Source: Bacteroidales bacterium (GTDB taxonomy: Bacteria; Bacteroidota; Bacteroidia; Bacteroidales; P3). From it: 64,000 nt of DNA. Every line of letters starts with the position of its first letter. The first letter of the stretch is position 1. Positions 40,353 to 50,392 of the stretch are shown one piece after another. The position numbers and the translations under genes are program-made. The stretch spans positions 1 to 64,000 of the forward strand of contig JAKSMP010000006.1 in the NCBI GenBank assembly GCA_024400505.1, written 5' to 3'. Under the pieces are notes generated by a model. The model saw nothing but the letters and a program-made list of their open reading frames with translations, was not told where the DNA came from and searched no databases.

Positions 40353-40928
40353 TCACACTAGATTATGAAGCATGGCATATACAGCAAGACCAGCAACAGA
40401 TTTGATGCCCGTCTTGGCGGTGATGTTCTTGCGATGAGTATTGACAGTATGAATGGAGATGTTGAGTTTGTCGGCAATTTCTTTGCTACTAAGACCCTTG
40501 GCCACCTCTACCAGCACTTCCGACTCACGTTCGCTGAGGTCGTAGTTTTCTGTTTCTTCGCTGGATGGAGGCAAATAAGATTCGCGCAGCAGTTGAGGAA
40601 TATGGCTTGCCTGCATGCGGATATCCAACACGGTTTTGAAACCTTGAAGCAACTGAGGTTCGACATATTGATACACCAAAGCCACAACCGACATCTGGGG
40701 GCGGGCCTGCATGATTTGCGAGAGCGTCATGCGCTGGGGCATGGGCAACAGATTGGGGTTGAGAATGAGTATGTCGGGCTGGATACGTCCAAGACGAGAA
40801 GGTAGGTCGGCTGGAACATCGCGCAATGGGGCAAGGAACGAGAAATCCTCGGAGTCCAGAATAGACTCCAACCCACAGCGAATAATGTCGGAGGGCTCAA
40901 CAATGAGAATGTTGATCTTGGGTTTCAC
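40353..40928 (-). CDS. LuxR-type regulator with degenerate receiver domain
   Basis: A 191-residue protein. Residues 4-115 have the fold pattern of a response-regulator receiver, but the phospho-acceptor Asp is replaced by Asn57 (PDILILNPNLL) and the N-terminal acidic pair reads EP. So classical phosphorylation is not expected. Residues 128-191 are a NarL/LuxR-type HTH (LSERESEVLVEVAKGLSSKEIADKL). No sensor kinase is adjacent. Its ATG overlaps the stop of the di-iron protein gene, so the two are translated together. Confidence 0.85.
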   Translation of the reverse strand: MKPKINILIVEPSDIIRCGLESILDSEDFSFLAPLRDVPADLPSRLGRIQPDILILNPNLLPMPQRMTLSQIMQARPQMSVVALVYQYVEPQLLQGFKTVLDIRMQASHIPQLLRESYLPPSSEETENYDLSERESEVLVEVAKGLSSKEIADKLNISIHTVNTHRKNITAKTGIKSVAGLAVYAMLHNLV

Positions 40929-41617
40929 AGCACACTCCTTTCCAATTGGTGGATATACGGTAGCAGTATTTTTTCCTCAAGCAGGGCATGTTTCTCCAAA
41001 TCGGCAGAGAGCTGCATCACACCGAAAACAAGTTCGTTCAACTCTTCGGTCATTGCGTTGCCTGGCAGGTATTTATACACTATCTGGGTAAGGTCTTGCA
41101 ACTTTTCAATCATATCAGAATGATTGTCGGCAAAATGCTCACTCATCGGTTTGTTCGTAGCCTCACCTTTGAGCAGTCGTTCCATATAGGGGAATACCTC
41201 GCATTCCTCGCAGTCAAAATGGTCTTTTACCTCATGCCTATAATCGACAAAGAATTTTTTTAGTATTTCGCCATATCGATCGCCTGCATGCTGGGCCACC
41301 CGCATGAGATGTTTTTCGATATGGGGCAATCGCTCTTTGAGATAATAGCGATGCGACTCACGCAAATATGGTACCAAGCACGACATATCAGAGGGGTTCA
41401 ACACCCTTTCATCTGGCTGATAGCTATCGAAAGAATAAACATTGAACACCAAAAGCACAAATGCCACCGACACGCCTTCACGCTCGCACAATTCCTGCAA
41501 ACTCATCTCGCCAAAACCGAGTGAAAGCCCCAATCGAGGCATGAGAAGAATCAGCATGTGGTTGGCCGACACTAGGTCTGCCATTTTCATCTTGGGTGTG
41601 AAATATCCATATTTCAT
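40925..41617 (-). CDS. hemerythrin-like di-iron protein, RIC/YtfE-like
   Basis: A 230-residue protein. The N-terminal 75 residues resemble the DUF542/ScdA_N region, though lacking its Cys pair. A hemerythrin-type four-helix bundle follows: His89 (ESHRYYLKERLPHIEKH), His128/His133 with Glu140 (HFDCEECEVFPYM), His161/His166 (HFADNHSDM), His210 and Glu214 (EKHALLEEKILLPY) supply the likely iron ligands. The family repairs iron-sulfur clusters or frees nitric oxide after nitrosative or oxidative damage. Start codon lies 5 bases after the -7 box. Confidence 0.85.
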   Translation of the reverse strand: MKYGYFTPKMKMADLVSANHMLILLMPRLGLSLGFGEMSLQELCEREGVSVAFVLLVFNVYSFDSYQPDERVLNPSDMSCLVPYLRESHRYYLKERLPHIEKHLMRVAQHAGDRYGEILKKFFVDYRHEVKDHFDCEECEVFPYMERLLKGEATNKPMSEHFADNHSDMIEKLQDLTQIVYKYLPGNAMTEELNELVFGVMQLSADLEKHALLEEKILLPYIHQLERSVL

Positions 41618-41622
41618 GATAC

Positions 41623-41652
41623 AAAGTTACAATTTATATTTGCAGAATCAAC
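41623..41652 (-). promoter_or_regulatory. promoter of the di-iron protein operon
   Basis: The complement of 41623-41630 is TAACTTTG; a TTG (complement of 41650-41652) lies 19 bases further. The box ends 5 bases before the ATG at 41617, so transcription starts at or near the start codon. Confidence 0.75.
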
Positions 41653-41672
41653 TGTAGAAGTAGGCCAAATGA

Positions 41673-42287
41673 TTAATGAGCATCGATAAATTTGACCATA
41701 TCGAAACTACGAGGGCGGGTGTTGGGTTCCTCGGCAGGATAGCCAATAGCGATGGAATAAAGCAGATTGAAGCCTTGGCTAAAACCAAGTTGTTCGACAA
41801 ACGGAGCACAGGATGGACTATCTTTTATCAATCTGATGGGGTGAGCCAAACAACAAGTACCTAAACCCATCGACCAAGCCTTGATTATCATGTTTTCACC
41901 CAGCAGACCGCAATCGACCTGGGACATGTCATAACTTGTGTCATTGGCAATGAAGATGACACAAGGCGCACCATAGAACAGGCTTTCTTGGCCTTCGACC
42001 AATGCTGGATTATCTTGCTTAACAGCGTCATACATAGCCTGCAATAATTCAGGATTGTCAACAATGCGCAACTCATATGATTGAAGGTTTCTTCCATTGG
42101 GAGCCTTAATTCCCATAACAGCAATTTCATATAATGTATCGCGACTGACCTTTTGTGGGATGTATTGCCTAATACTACAGCGAGACTGTAGTACATCGTC
42201 AACTACTTGGGCAACGTCTGGGTCGGAGACGGGATGGGAACATGCAACACACACTACTGCCAAGATGGCAAAAAACATTTTTTTCAT
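41673..42287 (-). CDS. exported nitroreductase family lipoprotein
   Basis: A 204-residue protein with a lipoprotein signal (lipobox VACS). SIRQYIPQKVSRDTLYEIAVMGIKAPNGRNLQSYEL is the nitroreductase FMN-binding core; GLLGENMIIKAWSMGLGTCCLAHPIRL and AIGYPAEEPNTRPR complete it. Most family members are cytoplasmic, so export as a lipoprotein is notable. It starts 5 bases after the MurF-Alr gene. Confidence 0.85.
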   Translation of the reverse strand: MKKMFFAILAVVCVACSHPVSDPDVAQVVDDVLQSRCSIRQYIPQKVSRDTLYEIAVMGIKAPNGRNLQSYELRIVDNPELLQAMYDAVKQDNPALVEGQESLFYGAPCVIFIANDTSYDMSQVDCGLLGENMIIKAWSMGLGTCCLAHPIRLIKDSPSCAPFVEQLGFSQGFNLLYSIAIGYPAEEPNTRPRSFDMVKFIDAH

Positions 42288-42292
42288 AACTA

Positions 42293-44794
42293 CTATTCTT
42301 GGAAATAAACTCTTTTGACTCTAGGACTAACCGATGTGAGTATTTCATAAGGAATGGTACCAGCAGCATGGGAAATCTGCTGAAGAAGGTCGGCATCACC
42401 AAAAATAGTCACTTCGTCACCTTCATGACATTCAACATCGGTAACGTCCAAAAAGCACATATCCATACAAATACTGCCAATGATAGGCACTTGGTTGCCA
42501 TTGACCAGTACACGACCATTCTCATATCCCAAATGGCGGTTGAGTCCATCGGCATATCCAATAGATATTATGGCTATACGTGAGTCTCGATTAGCTATCC
42601 ACCGTCGATTGTAACCCACACTATCACCAGCAGGTATGGCTTTGATTTGCGAAATGCGGGTCTTTAGGCGGCTAACCGGCTTGAGCTGGCGTTGCACCTC
42701 AGGCTCGGGTGCAATACCATAAAGGCCAATACCCAATCGAACCATATCGAATTGCGCCTCGGGGAAGCGAGCTATACCAGAGGAATTGAGAAGGTGACGC
42801 AGAATGGTGTCATCAGCCAACTGCTGTTTCAGTTGACAGCTCCACTCCGAGAAACGATCAATTTGCATGTGAGAGAATTCATCCATCTGCGGATCATCAG
42901 CACAAGCGAAATGAGAGAAGATGGAGCGAACACGCAACGGGCAGTCGGGTGCTTGAAAGCACTGAACTAGCTGTGGGATATCGCTGCCTGAAAAACCCAG
43001 ACGATGCATACCCGTATCAAACTCAACATGAACTGACACTTGTTCATCCTTGGGAGCTAAAAAACGGACTGCAGATGAGAAGGATTTTAATATGCGGAAT
43101 GAATAAATATCAGGTTCAAGATGGAATCGAATGATATCATCGAAACTCTCTTCTTCGGGGTTCATAACCATGATGGGAACTGTGATGCCTTTGCGACGAA
43201 GATCAACGCCTTCATCGGCATAGGCCACAGTAAGGTAATCAACATGGTTGTATTGCAAAGCACTAGCCACCTCAACCTTGCCAGCCCCATAGGATGCAGC
43301 TTTGACCATGGCCATGAGCTTGGTGGTGGGTCGAATTAGGGAACGATAGTAATTGAGGTTGGAAACCAAATTGGACAAATTCACCTCCATAATCGTTTGG
43401 TGGCTACGGCGCTGAAGTAGGCGAGCGATGTCTTCGAAATGGAAAATACGAGCTCCTTTAAGAAGAATGGTTTCATTGCTGAAAGTGTCAATACTATGTT
43501 GACGAAGGAAATCCTCGGTACTGGCATAGAAATAGTTTTCAATCAATGAAAATCGGCTGGCATACTGGCACAAAGAAGGCCCTATGCCTATAAACTTGGT
43601 GATACCGTGATGGGATATCAATTCTACTACTTGAGAATAGAGAGCATCATCGGGAATACCCGACTGCATGATATCGCTCATGATAAGAGTTTTGCGGCTA
43701 TGCTGATTTTCATGAAGAACATAATCAAGAGCAATGGCGAGCGAATTAAGGTCGAGACTGTAAGAATCATTGACAAGGAGACATTTGTTGATGGCCTCAT
43801 TTAGTTCGAGTCGCATGGCCACAGGGGTCAGATGCATGCAACGCGTTGCAATCCAATCACCATCAAAACCCATATATAACAACAAAGCGATGCAATGCAT
43901 TGCATTCTCGGCAGAAGCCTTGTCAATAAAAGGAATAGCGATATTAAAAGGCTGTTCTTGATAAACGACTTGCAACTGGGTTTGTCGATGAGTAACTTGA
44001 GTAGAAATCAAGTGAACATCACACTCGGGAGCTGTGCCCCACGTAAATCGGCGAATGCCACGAAAAGCCTCTTGACTAGAGATAGCAGAGTGTATATCTT
44101 TATGATCGCTACAATAAATCAAGACTTGGCAATGCAGGAAGAGCTGCAGTTTCTCAGCAATCTTCTGTTCACGAGCCAAGAAATTCTCATCGTGGGCTTG
44201 ACCGATATTGGTGAATATACCTATAGAGGGTTTAATAACCCGACGAAGATTCTCCATCTCCCCTACTTGCGATATTCCTGCCTCGAAAATAGCCAGTTGG
44301 TCGGATTGACTCATCTGCCATACCGATAAGGGAACTCCTATCTGTGAATTGTAACTGCGGGGCGAAGAGGTAATCTTACGAACATCTCCCAGAAGCTGAA
44401 CCAACCAATCTTTAACAATGGTCTTGCCGTTGCTGCCTGTGATACCAACTACCGGTATATCGAACTGCTGGCGACGAAAGGCCGCCATCTGTTGAAGTGC
44501 TTTGACAACATCATTCACTTCCCAAAAATTAGCTCCTTCACAGAGTTCAAATTGCGACAAGCAATCGTCGGGAACACCTTGTGCAGGGACAACAAAATTG
44601 CGACAACCTCTATGATAAAGATCTAGCACAAATCTGCAACCTGTATTTCGTTTGGTAGGGATGGCAAAAAAGATTGAATGTGCAATATCGGCGGAGCGAC
44701 GAGAGTCTGTCATCAGATGTTCAACACATGCAGTTGGATCGCACACTCTTGGAAATGATCCTTGTAGGGCAGATGTGATATCACTAGGTTTCAC
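42293..44794 (-). CDS. MurF-alanine racemase fusion
   Basis: An 833-residue bifunctional enzyme. Residues about 1-455 form UDP-MurNAc-tripeptide:D-Ala-D-Ala ligase (P-loop VGITGSNGKTIVKDW; GIGPSLCQYAS near its end). Residues about 465-833 are alanine racemase, with the PLP lysine in KLMAMVKAASYGAG and the catalytic tyrosine in DSVGYNRRW, and ending RVKRVYFQE. It makes D-Ala and adds D-Ala-D-Ala to peptidoglycan precursor. This fusion is common in Bacteroidetes. The second Mur-ligase half shows no obvious loss. Confidence 0.92.
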   Translation of the reverse strand: MKPSDITSALQGSFPRVCDPTACVEHLMTDSRRSADIAHSIFFAIPTKRNTGCRFVLDLYHRGCRNFVVPAQGVPDDCLSQFELCEGANFWEVNDVVKALQQMAAFRRQQFDIPVVGITGSNGKTIVKDWLVQLLGDVRKITSSPRSYNSQIGVPLSVWQMSQSDQLAIFEAGISQVGEMENLRRVIKPSIGIFTNIGQAHDENFLAREQKIAEKLQLFLHCQVLIYCSDHKDIHSAISSQEAFRGIRRFTWGTAPECDVHLISTQVTHRQTQLQVVYQEQPFNIAIPFIDKASAENAMHCIALLLYMGFDGDWIATRCMHLTPVAMRLELNEAINKCLLVNDSYSLDLNSLAIALDYVLHENQHSRKTLIMSDIMQSGIPDDALYSQVVELISHHGITKFIGIGPSLCQYASRFSLIENYFYASTEDFLRQHSIDTFSNETILLKGARIFHFEDIARLLQRRSHQTIMEVNLSNLVSNLNYYRSLIRPTTKLMAMVKAASYGAGKVEVASALQYNHVDYLTVAYADEGVDLRRKGITVPIMVMNPEEESFDDIIRFHLEPDIYSFRILKSFSSAVRFLAPKDEQVSVHVEFDTGMHRLGFSGSDIPQLVQCFQAPDCPLRVRSIFSHFACADDPQMDEFSHMQIDRFSEWSCQLKQQLADDTILRHLLNSSGIARFPEAQFDMVRLGIGLYGIAPEPEVQRQLKPVSRLKTRISQIKAIPAGDSVGYNRRWIANRDSRIAIISIGYADGLNRHLGYENGRVLVNGNQVPIIGSICMDMCFLDVTDVECHEGDEVTIFGDADLLQQISHAAGTIPYEILTSVSPRVKRVYFQE

Positions 44795-44822
44795 AGCAGA
44801 ATTAGTTTAATATAAAGTTGAA

Positions 44823-46115
44823 CTACTTTGTATTGGAGGTAATTACCTTATAGCCTATTGGGCAGCTGAGGCAAGTTCTTGGAGTGCAATGCTGATTGAA
44901 TAGTTGCAATAAAGCTTGCGACTGAGCAGCCGAACTAGGTTTCAGTCCCACCGATGCACATTGGGTGATGATATTATTCCGTTCAGGCGGAAGCTGTTCT
45001 AAGATAGATACGGCTTGATCTTTGTAGGACTGATTGCCATGCTGATTGCCATATTCAAAAAGCAGCGGTACCCAAGCATTGATTATTAGTACTTGAACGA
45101 ATGCAGAGCCAAGTTTTTTGGGTTTGCCCGGCGATGGCTTATCAAATTGAAAATGATGGGTCCAATAATCTGATGCTGCAACATCGAAAAATTGTTGGAG
45201 CTGAACGGCATCGGGGGTGTCAAGCAAATGAGCAAAGAGATTGTGCGATTGGCACAAAAGTGCAGCGAACTGACTGATTCGGATGGTAGGAAAAGAGTAT
45301 GGACGCAATCGAAAGAACTTCCAAAGATGCGAAGATAGCGGCGTAAGCTTTGCCCCTTGACGGATGGCTTCATAGTCTGATTGCAAGAGGCGAGGGTATT
45401 CATCAGTAAAATAGTTTTCAAGCATTCCTGCTTGGCCCAAAAACAAAGCTTCTATTCGCTGAGGCCGATCTCTCCAACGAGCAATAAGATTCATATCGGT
45501 TGAGCGAGCCAACAACTCAAAAGGGAATGCATTGGATTTGCCGCCAAAATAGTGGGCAATAAGCCAATAACACGTTTGTTCCCACGACCCATGCGTGTCT
45601 GCCAAAAGTTGACGAACATTGTTGCATTTAGACTCCAAACGTTCAAGCGTAAGCCGTTCAAGCGTGGAATTGATAAAGAAAGAGGGTAGCGAGGAAATCC
45701 TATCTCCACATGGTATTGCAATTTCATCTGGAGGAGTAAGCAGCGATGTATAATTGTCCCATACTGCTTGAGGTATGTAGTTGGCTACAGAAAGTGTGGG
45801 AAGCGTATGCGTATCTTGAAGTGTGATGGCAGTATCATTTTCAAAAACAACATGCAACACCACATTATGGTAAGCAGGATTTGTGCTATGACGATGATGA
45901 TTCCAATCCGATGATTTGACGTGTATTTCGACATTCCCCACCCATAATGTTCCATCCAACCAAATGCGAGCATCAAAAAAATCTGGACCTGCATCACGAT
46001 TGAGAAGTCCAGGTCGCTCGATGCTTACTAACTGACCTTCGGCTGTACGAAGTTCTCCTTCTAGCAACTGATGCTGCCAGATATACTGAAGGAAAGATTC
46101 GTTGGGATACAACAT
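44823..46115 (-). CDS. DUF2851 family protein
   Basis: A 430-residue cytoplasmic protein. NESFLQYIWQHQLLEGELRTAEGQ, LNRDAGPDFFDARIWLDG and VGNVEIHVKSSDWNHHRHSTNPAYHNVVLHVV are the DUF2851 N-terminal blocks; the fold resembles restriction-endonuclease-like nucleases by Asp/Glu/Lys spacing, but that is inference. C-terminal Cys cluster TPRTCLSCPIG is conserved in the family. 28 bases from the MurF-Alr gene. Confidence 0.85.
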   Translation of the reverse strand: MLYPNESFLQYIWQHQLLEGELRTAEGQLVSIERPGLLNRDAGPDFFDARIWLDGTLWVGNVEIHVKSSDWNHHRHSTNPAYHNVVLHVVFENDTAITLQDTHTLPTLSVANYIPQAVWDNYTSLLTPPDEIAIPCGDRISSLPSFFINSTLERLTLERLESKCNNVRQLLADTHGSWEQTCYWLIAHYFGGKSNAFPFELLARSTDMNLIARWRDRPQRIEALFLGQAGMLENYFTDEYPRLLQSDYEAIRQGAKLTPLSSHLWKFFRLRPYSFPTIRISQFAALLCQSHNLFAHLLDTPDAVQLQQFFDVAASDYWTHHFQFDKPSPGKPKKLGSAFVQVLIINAWVPLLFEYGNQHGNQSYKDQAVSILEQLPPERNNIITQCASVGLKPSSAAQSQALLQLFNQHCTPRTCLSCPIGYKVITSNTK

Positions 46116-46147
46116 GCCTTTTAATAATTAGTCAGACTTGCAAAGGT

Positions 46148-46828
46148 TTATTCATTATCATCAAAGGGCAGCAAGTCAGTGTTCCAAGTAACTCCTTCGC
46201 GAACCACCTTTGCTGGAACCCCAGCCAATATACAATTGGGAGGATATACCTTACCAGATACCAAAGTGTTGGCACCAACAATAGTATTGTCGGAAATCAC
46301 AGCTCCTTTAAGAATCGTAACATTCCCTGCTATCCACACATGATTACCGATTTTCACACTCTTGGGAGGATTAATTCTCTTGCCTGTTTCCGAATCAATG
46401 ATGCTATGCCAATCAGAGACTCTAAAATGAATATCAGTGAACATAGAATCACCACCAATCTCAACAGATTTACCTTCAGAAGCTTCAAAAAAAGCATTCG
46501 TGCGGAAAATATTCCCTTCGCCAATTTTCACACTGCTATTTTTCCCGCAGACATAAAATTGGGACTGGTTTATATCATTGTCCTTTCCAATGTATATGCT
46601 ACAATTGGAACCAGTAAGAGTAATAGTGCAATCCTTTAGGCGTGTAACGCCAGGCTCAATAACAAGTGAATTATTTGTTCCTGTAACAGATATCTTACAA
46701 TGATTCAGAAACACACCCTTAATAGAGATATGGTTACCTTTGCGCACCCGAATCTTGCTCGGATGAACAAATCTATAAAACAAATAATATAGATTGCCAA
46801 ATCTGCGGATGCCCTCTGACTTATTCAT
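46148..46828 (-). CDS. left-handed beta-helix acyltransferase
   Basis: A 226-residue protein of hexapeptide repeats from about 35 to 205 (for example VKIGNHVWIAGNVTILKGAVISDNTIVGANTLVSG, then ILAGVPAKVVREG as C-terminal cap). The first half has longer, less regular coils. Family: O-acetyl- or N-acetyltransferases of polysaccharide building. Acceptor unknown. It lies between dnaJ and the DUF2851 gene, not in a polysaccharide cluster. Confidence 0.85.
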   Translation of the reverse strand: MNKSEGIRRFGNLYYLFYRFVHPSKIRVRKGNHISIKGVFLNHCKISVTGTNNSLVIEPGVTRLKDCTITLTGSNCSIYIGKDNDINQSQFYVCGKNSSVKIGEGNIFRTNAFFEASEGKSVEIGGDSMFTDIHFRVSDWHSIIDSETGKRINPPKSVKIGNHVWIAGNVTILKGAVISDNTIVGANTLVSGKVYPPNCILAGVPAKVVREGVTWNTDLLPFDDNE

Positions 46829-46838
46829 TATATATCCA

Positions 46839-47999
46839 TTAATTAAACAAATCCTTCATTTTGTCAAAGAATCCGCGTTCTTGTTTACTCGGATTCGGTT
46901 GGAAATTGGACGACTCATTGAGCTTATGCAGTAATTCTTTCTCCTCACGAGTAAGGCTCTTAGGCACCCACACATTAAGGCTTACAAGCAAATCACCTCT
47001 GCCATAGCCATTCACCTCAGGCAGACCTTTCCCTTTTAATCGAAGAACTTTGCCCGATGGCGTACCCGATTCGATCTTTACTTTCACCTTGCCTGTGAGC
47101 GTTGGTATCTCAATAGTGTCACCCATGGCAGCCTGTGGGAAAGTGATAAAGGCGTTATAGTACAAGTTGGACTCCTGGCGTTCAAAAATCTCATGAGGGA
47201 CTTCTTCTATCAGCACAATCAAATCACCGGGCACACCTCCACGCGGAGCAGCATTTCCTTTGCCAGAGAGGGAAAGCTGCATACCATCAGCCACACCAGC
47301 AGGAATATTGATTGTAATAATCTCTTCAGAACGAACTATACCCTCGCCATTGCAATCATGACATTTATCTTTAATCACTTGACCAGTACCACCACAATGT
47401 GGGCAAACCGACTGGGTTTGCATTTGGCCAAGAATAGTTCGACGAAGTTCTGTAATATACCCCGTACCATGGCAATGAGGACAGGTATCAAGAGAATTGT
47501 TTTTTGAACCAGAGCCTCCGCAGGTTTTACAAGGGACATACTTGTTCACCTTGATTTTCTTTTCACAACCTTTTTCAATCTCTTCTAATGTAAGTTTGAC
47601 CTTGATGCGCAGGTTGCTTCCACGAGGAACAGTTCTGCCTCGGCGACCGCCGCCGCCAAAACCTCCGAATCCTCCGAATCCTCCACCGCCAAACATGTCG
47701 CCGAAGATATCTCCGAAATGAGAGAATATGTCATTCATATCCATTCCTCCTGCGCCATATCCTCCTGCGCCTCCTTCGAAAGCGGCATGTCCGAACTGAT
47801 CGTATTTGGCTTTCTTGTCGGGATTGCTCAATACATCGTATGCCTCAGCAGCCTCCTTGAATTTCTCTTCTGCCTCTTTGTCACCTGGATTCTTATCAGG
47901 ATGATATTTCAACGCTAACTTTCGGTAAGCTTTCTTCAACTCATCAGGACTAGCATTGCGACTCACGCCCAACACTTCATAAAAATCTCTCTTAGCCAT
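46839..47999 (-). CDS. dnaJ: chaperone protein DnaJ
   Basis: A 386-residue type I DnaJ. J domain residues 1-70 with the HPD motif ([12 protein letters not shown]), Gly/Phe-rich region with [15 protein letters not shown], four zinc-binding CxxCxGxG repeats ([32 protein letters not shown]), and the substrate-binding C-terminal domain. Works with DnaK and GrpE; follows grpE by 30 bases. Confidence 0.97.
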   Translation of the reverse strand: MAKRDFYEVLGVSRNASPDELKKAYRKLALKYHPDKNPGDKEAEEKFKEAAEAYDVLSNPDKKAKYDQFGHAAFEGGAGGYGAGGMDMNDIFSHFGDIFGDMFGGGGFGGFGGFGGGGRRGRTVPRGSNLRIKVKLTLEEIEKGCEKKIKVNKYVPCKTCGGSGSKNNSLDTCPHCHGTGYITELRRTILGQMQTQSVCPHCGGTGQVIKDKCHDCNGEGIVRSEEIITINIPAGVADGMQLSLSGKGNAAPRGGVPGDLIVLIEEVPHEIFERQESNLYYNAFITFPQAAMGDTIEIPTLTGKVKVKIESGTPSGKVLRLKGKGLPEVNGYGRGDLLVSLNVWVPKSLTREEKELLHKLNESSNFQPNPSKQERGFFDKMKDLFN

Positions 48000-48029
48000 A
48001 TATCAAGAGCTTATAAATTCAATAATACA

Positions 48030-48626
48030 TTAAATAGCAACAACAACCTTGGCGTAACGCAGAACTTTATCGTTCAGATAATAGCCTTTCTCAACCACAT
48101 CCACAACTTTACCTTTCATCTCCTCATCAGGAGCAGGAATCTGGGTAATAGCTTCATGCAAGTTCTCGTCAAATTTCTGATCTTTTGCCTCGATGGGCTT
48201 GAGTCCTTTGGCAGAGAGGATGCTTATGAGTTTGTTAAATATCAACTGAACACCTTCCTTTGAAGGATCATCATCGGACATGTGAGCTAAAGCACGCTCC
48301 ATATCATCTACAACTGGAAGAATAGCTTTTATAGTATCTTTAGCACCATTGATAAGCAAATCAGCTTTTTCAAGATTAGTACGTTTACGATAGTTCTCAT
48401 ATTCAGAATAGAGACGGACATATTTGTCATTGGATTCAACCAACTTTTGTCCCATTTCCTGCAATTTATCTTCGGCAGAGGGTTCTGTCTCTTGCTCGTT
48501 CACCTGTTGTCCATTAACAGCCTCATCAGATGCATCAGTAGAGGTTGCGGCATTTTCGGTATTCTCGGTGTTGATGTTTTCGTTTTCTTGTTCGTTATCT
48601 ACCACTTTATTTGTTTCTTTAGACAT
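48030..48626 (-). CDS. grpE: nucleotide exchange factor GrpE
   Basis: A 198-residue protein if started at MSKETNKVVD (48626). An N-terminal acidic Glu/Asn/Thr-rich stretch leads to the coiled coil (DKYVRLYSEYENYRKRTNLEKADL) and the core ILPVVDDMERALAHMS and ALTQIPAPDEEMKGKVVDVVEKGY-like C-terminal beta domain. Releases ADP from DnaK. The frame is open further upstream, with other Met codons at 48701 and 48725 (the latter would overlap the OstA-like stop). The shorter start gives normal family length. Confidence 0.92.
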   Translation of the reverse strand: MSKETNKVVDNEQENENINTENTENAATSTDASDEAVNGQQVNEQETEPSAEDKLQEMGQKLVESNDKYVRLYSEYENYRKRTNLEKADLLINGAKDTIKAILPVVDDMERALAHMSDDDPSKEGVQLIFNKLISILSAKGLKPIEAKDQKFDENLHEAITQIPAPDEEMKGKVVDVVEKGYYLNDKVLRYAKVVVAI

Positions 48627-48721
48627 ATCATTAAATTTTTTATTCTTTTTTGTTTTGATAGCACGTTTCAGTAAATGTGCCACAGAGGATTTTTGTGCCA
48701 TATTGTCACTTTTTTTAAAAA

Positions 48722-50317
48722 TCAATTATCCTTTGTGCTCGGTTGTTCAATAGTTATTGATGGCTTAATAAATACATCCATTGGTCTGTATGGGCGCTCG
48801 GCATCACGCCACTCAAAATGATTTAAGAATTTCTTTTCTTCTTCAATCTTATCTAATGGATAGGTATGCATATCAGGATTTCCTTGAGTAACAATTCTAT
48901 CAGGAGCTCGGTCCGCAAAATAGATACGCATATTGCTGCCAATACCCACATTCACCCCAATCAATGTAATATTACCATACTGGTCCTCATCAGTAATATA
49001 ATATACCATTTCTGAATTACCCAAAATATCAGAATAAGTCGGTTCCCCTTTTGAAAAATATACTTCTGTGTTACGACCTTTTATCTGATTATATCGTTGG
49101 GCATCCAATTTTTCAATGAAAAAACTATTACTATTAAAATAAGCATGCTTTGCACCAGTTGAATCGTGTAACAATACAATAGTGTCAGCAGATGCCTGAT
49201 AATCATCATACCAAAGAACTGGATTAAAGAACATACGAAGGGTTGAATCAATAGCCGTATAATAAGCAGAATCGCATGCTCCTTGGGCATCTTTTCTAAA
49301 CATTTTCACTGATCGAAAAGCATTAATAGATTCCAGATGGCGCAATGAATCATTAGTCAAGAAAATGGTATCGGCGTGTATATAAAGTGTATCGGGATTA
49401 GTATTGGAACTGTTTCTTTCATTGGTGTCATTATCATGACGACTTATAATACGAATCAAGGCACTATCTGTTACGAAAGACGTGCGAGTAGATTGATTTG
49501 TTTCTGCATACTTGGAAGTGGAGATAATGTCATTGACAGTGTCATACAAAACAACATGGCCACGAGCTTGCCCAAACTCGGTTTTTTCGTAATAATCTAA
49601 AGTATCACATGTTATATGTTTTTCTCCATGATGTACTTCCGACGATTTGACAGAATGAGCATAACGCAAATCAGTATTATAAGTACCTTGCTCACTATAC
49701 ATTGTAGTAGAATCAGTATAGACATGAGTCGGACTCCAAAACTCAGCCAAATGTGTGCGCATGCTGTAAACTAATGTATCAGTAGTAAGCATCATGTTGG
49801 TATCAGTAAGGACAACTGAATCGTAGATGTCAAAAACTTTAAAATCGGCATTATAATACCCCCGACGACTAACAAGTTTTCTCCCTTGATTTGTAGTAAT
49901 ACCCCAAGTACTATACTCAGCAATAGACGAAAAACGATCGTATGTAATGTGATCGGACTTTAAAATAGTTTTTCCATCAACCATACGAACAGTATCATCC
50001 CATATATCCAACACACGAGTCTCTCCATCATAATATAACTGGTCACCAAAAATAGTAGTGGTATCGGAAAGTACAATTTTGACATGGCCAAAAGCAGTAA
50101 GATCATTTCGCACTTGATTAAGCAAAGCCGAATCAGCATATAAAGTCATTCCCTCATGCTTAGCCTTAACTTTCTGATAAAGAATCCAAACATCTGAGTC
50201 ATAAGGGTCACGTGTACCCATACCAGCCTCGTATGTAATCAGTTTCTGAGACACGACTGGAGAACACAGGCAAAGCAAGGCTAGCAAAAACACACATTTC
50301 AAACAACTTATCTTCAT
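48722..50317 (-). CDS. OstA-like (LptA-related) exported protein
   Basis: A 531-residue protein; start MKISCLKCVFLLALLCLCSP opens a signal peptide 23 bases after a promoter. The body repeats an LptA/OstA-type beta unit: phrases DQLYYDGETRVLDIWDDTVRM, SDHITYDRFSSIAEYSTWG and RRGYYNADFKVFDIYDSVVL. Bacteroidetes carry a large OstA-like protein of this kind thought to take part in lipopolysaccharide transport. It lies 95 bases upstream of grpE. Confidence 0.85.
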   Translation of the reverse strand: MKISCLKCVFLLALLCLCSPVVSQKLITYEAGMGTRDPYDSDVWILYQKVKAKHEGMTLYADSALLNQVRNDLTAFGHVKIVLSDTTTIFGDQLYYDGETRVLDIWDDTVRMVDGKTILKSDHITYDRFSSIAEYSTWGITTNQGRKLVSRRGYYNADFKVFDIYDSVVLTDTNMMLTTDTLVYSMRTHLAEFWSPTHVYTDSTTMYSEQGTYNTDLRYAHSVKSSEVHHGEKHITCDTLDYYEKTEFGQARGHVVLYDTVNDIISTSKYAETNQSTRTSFVTDSALIRIISRHDNDTNERNSSNTNPDTLYIHADTIFLTNDSLRHLESINAFRSVKMFRKDAQGACDSAYYTAIDSTLRMFFNPVLWYDDYQASADTIVLLHDSTGAKHAYFNSNSFFIEKLDAQRYNQIKGRNTEVYFSKGEPTYSDILGNSEMVYYITDEDQYGNITLIGVNVGIGSNMRIYFADRAPDRIVTQGNPDMHTYPLDKIEEEKKFLNHFEWRDAERPYRPMDVFIKPSITIEQPSTKDN

Positions 50318-50339
50318 AGATGCAAGGGATTGTAAAGTG

Positions 50340-50347
50340 CAAAGATA
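50340..50347 (-). promoter_or_regulatory. promoter -7 box for the OstA-like gene
   Basis: The complement reads TATCTTTG, ending 22 bases upstream of the ATG at 50317. Confidence 0.65.
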
Positions 50348-50392
50348 CGAAAAAAAAACGAATTTAAGACAATTAGTATAGTACAATGCATA

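Noticed and set aside
48627..48725. Extending grpE to the upstream Met codons
   Set aside because: The extension is basic, has no GrpE resemblance, and the longest form would overlap the OstA-like stop codon; kept as an alternative only.
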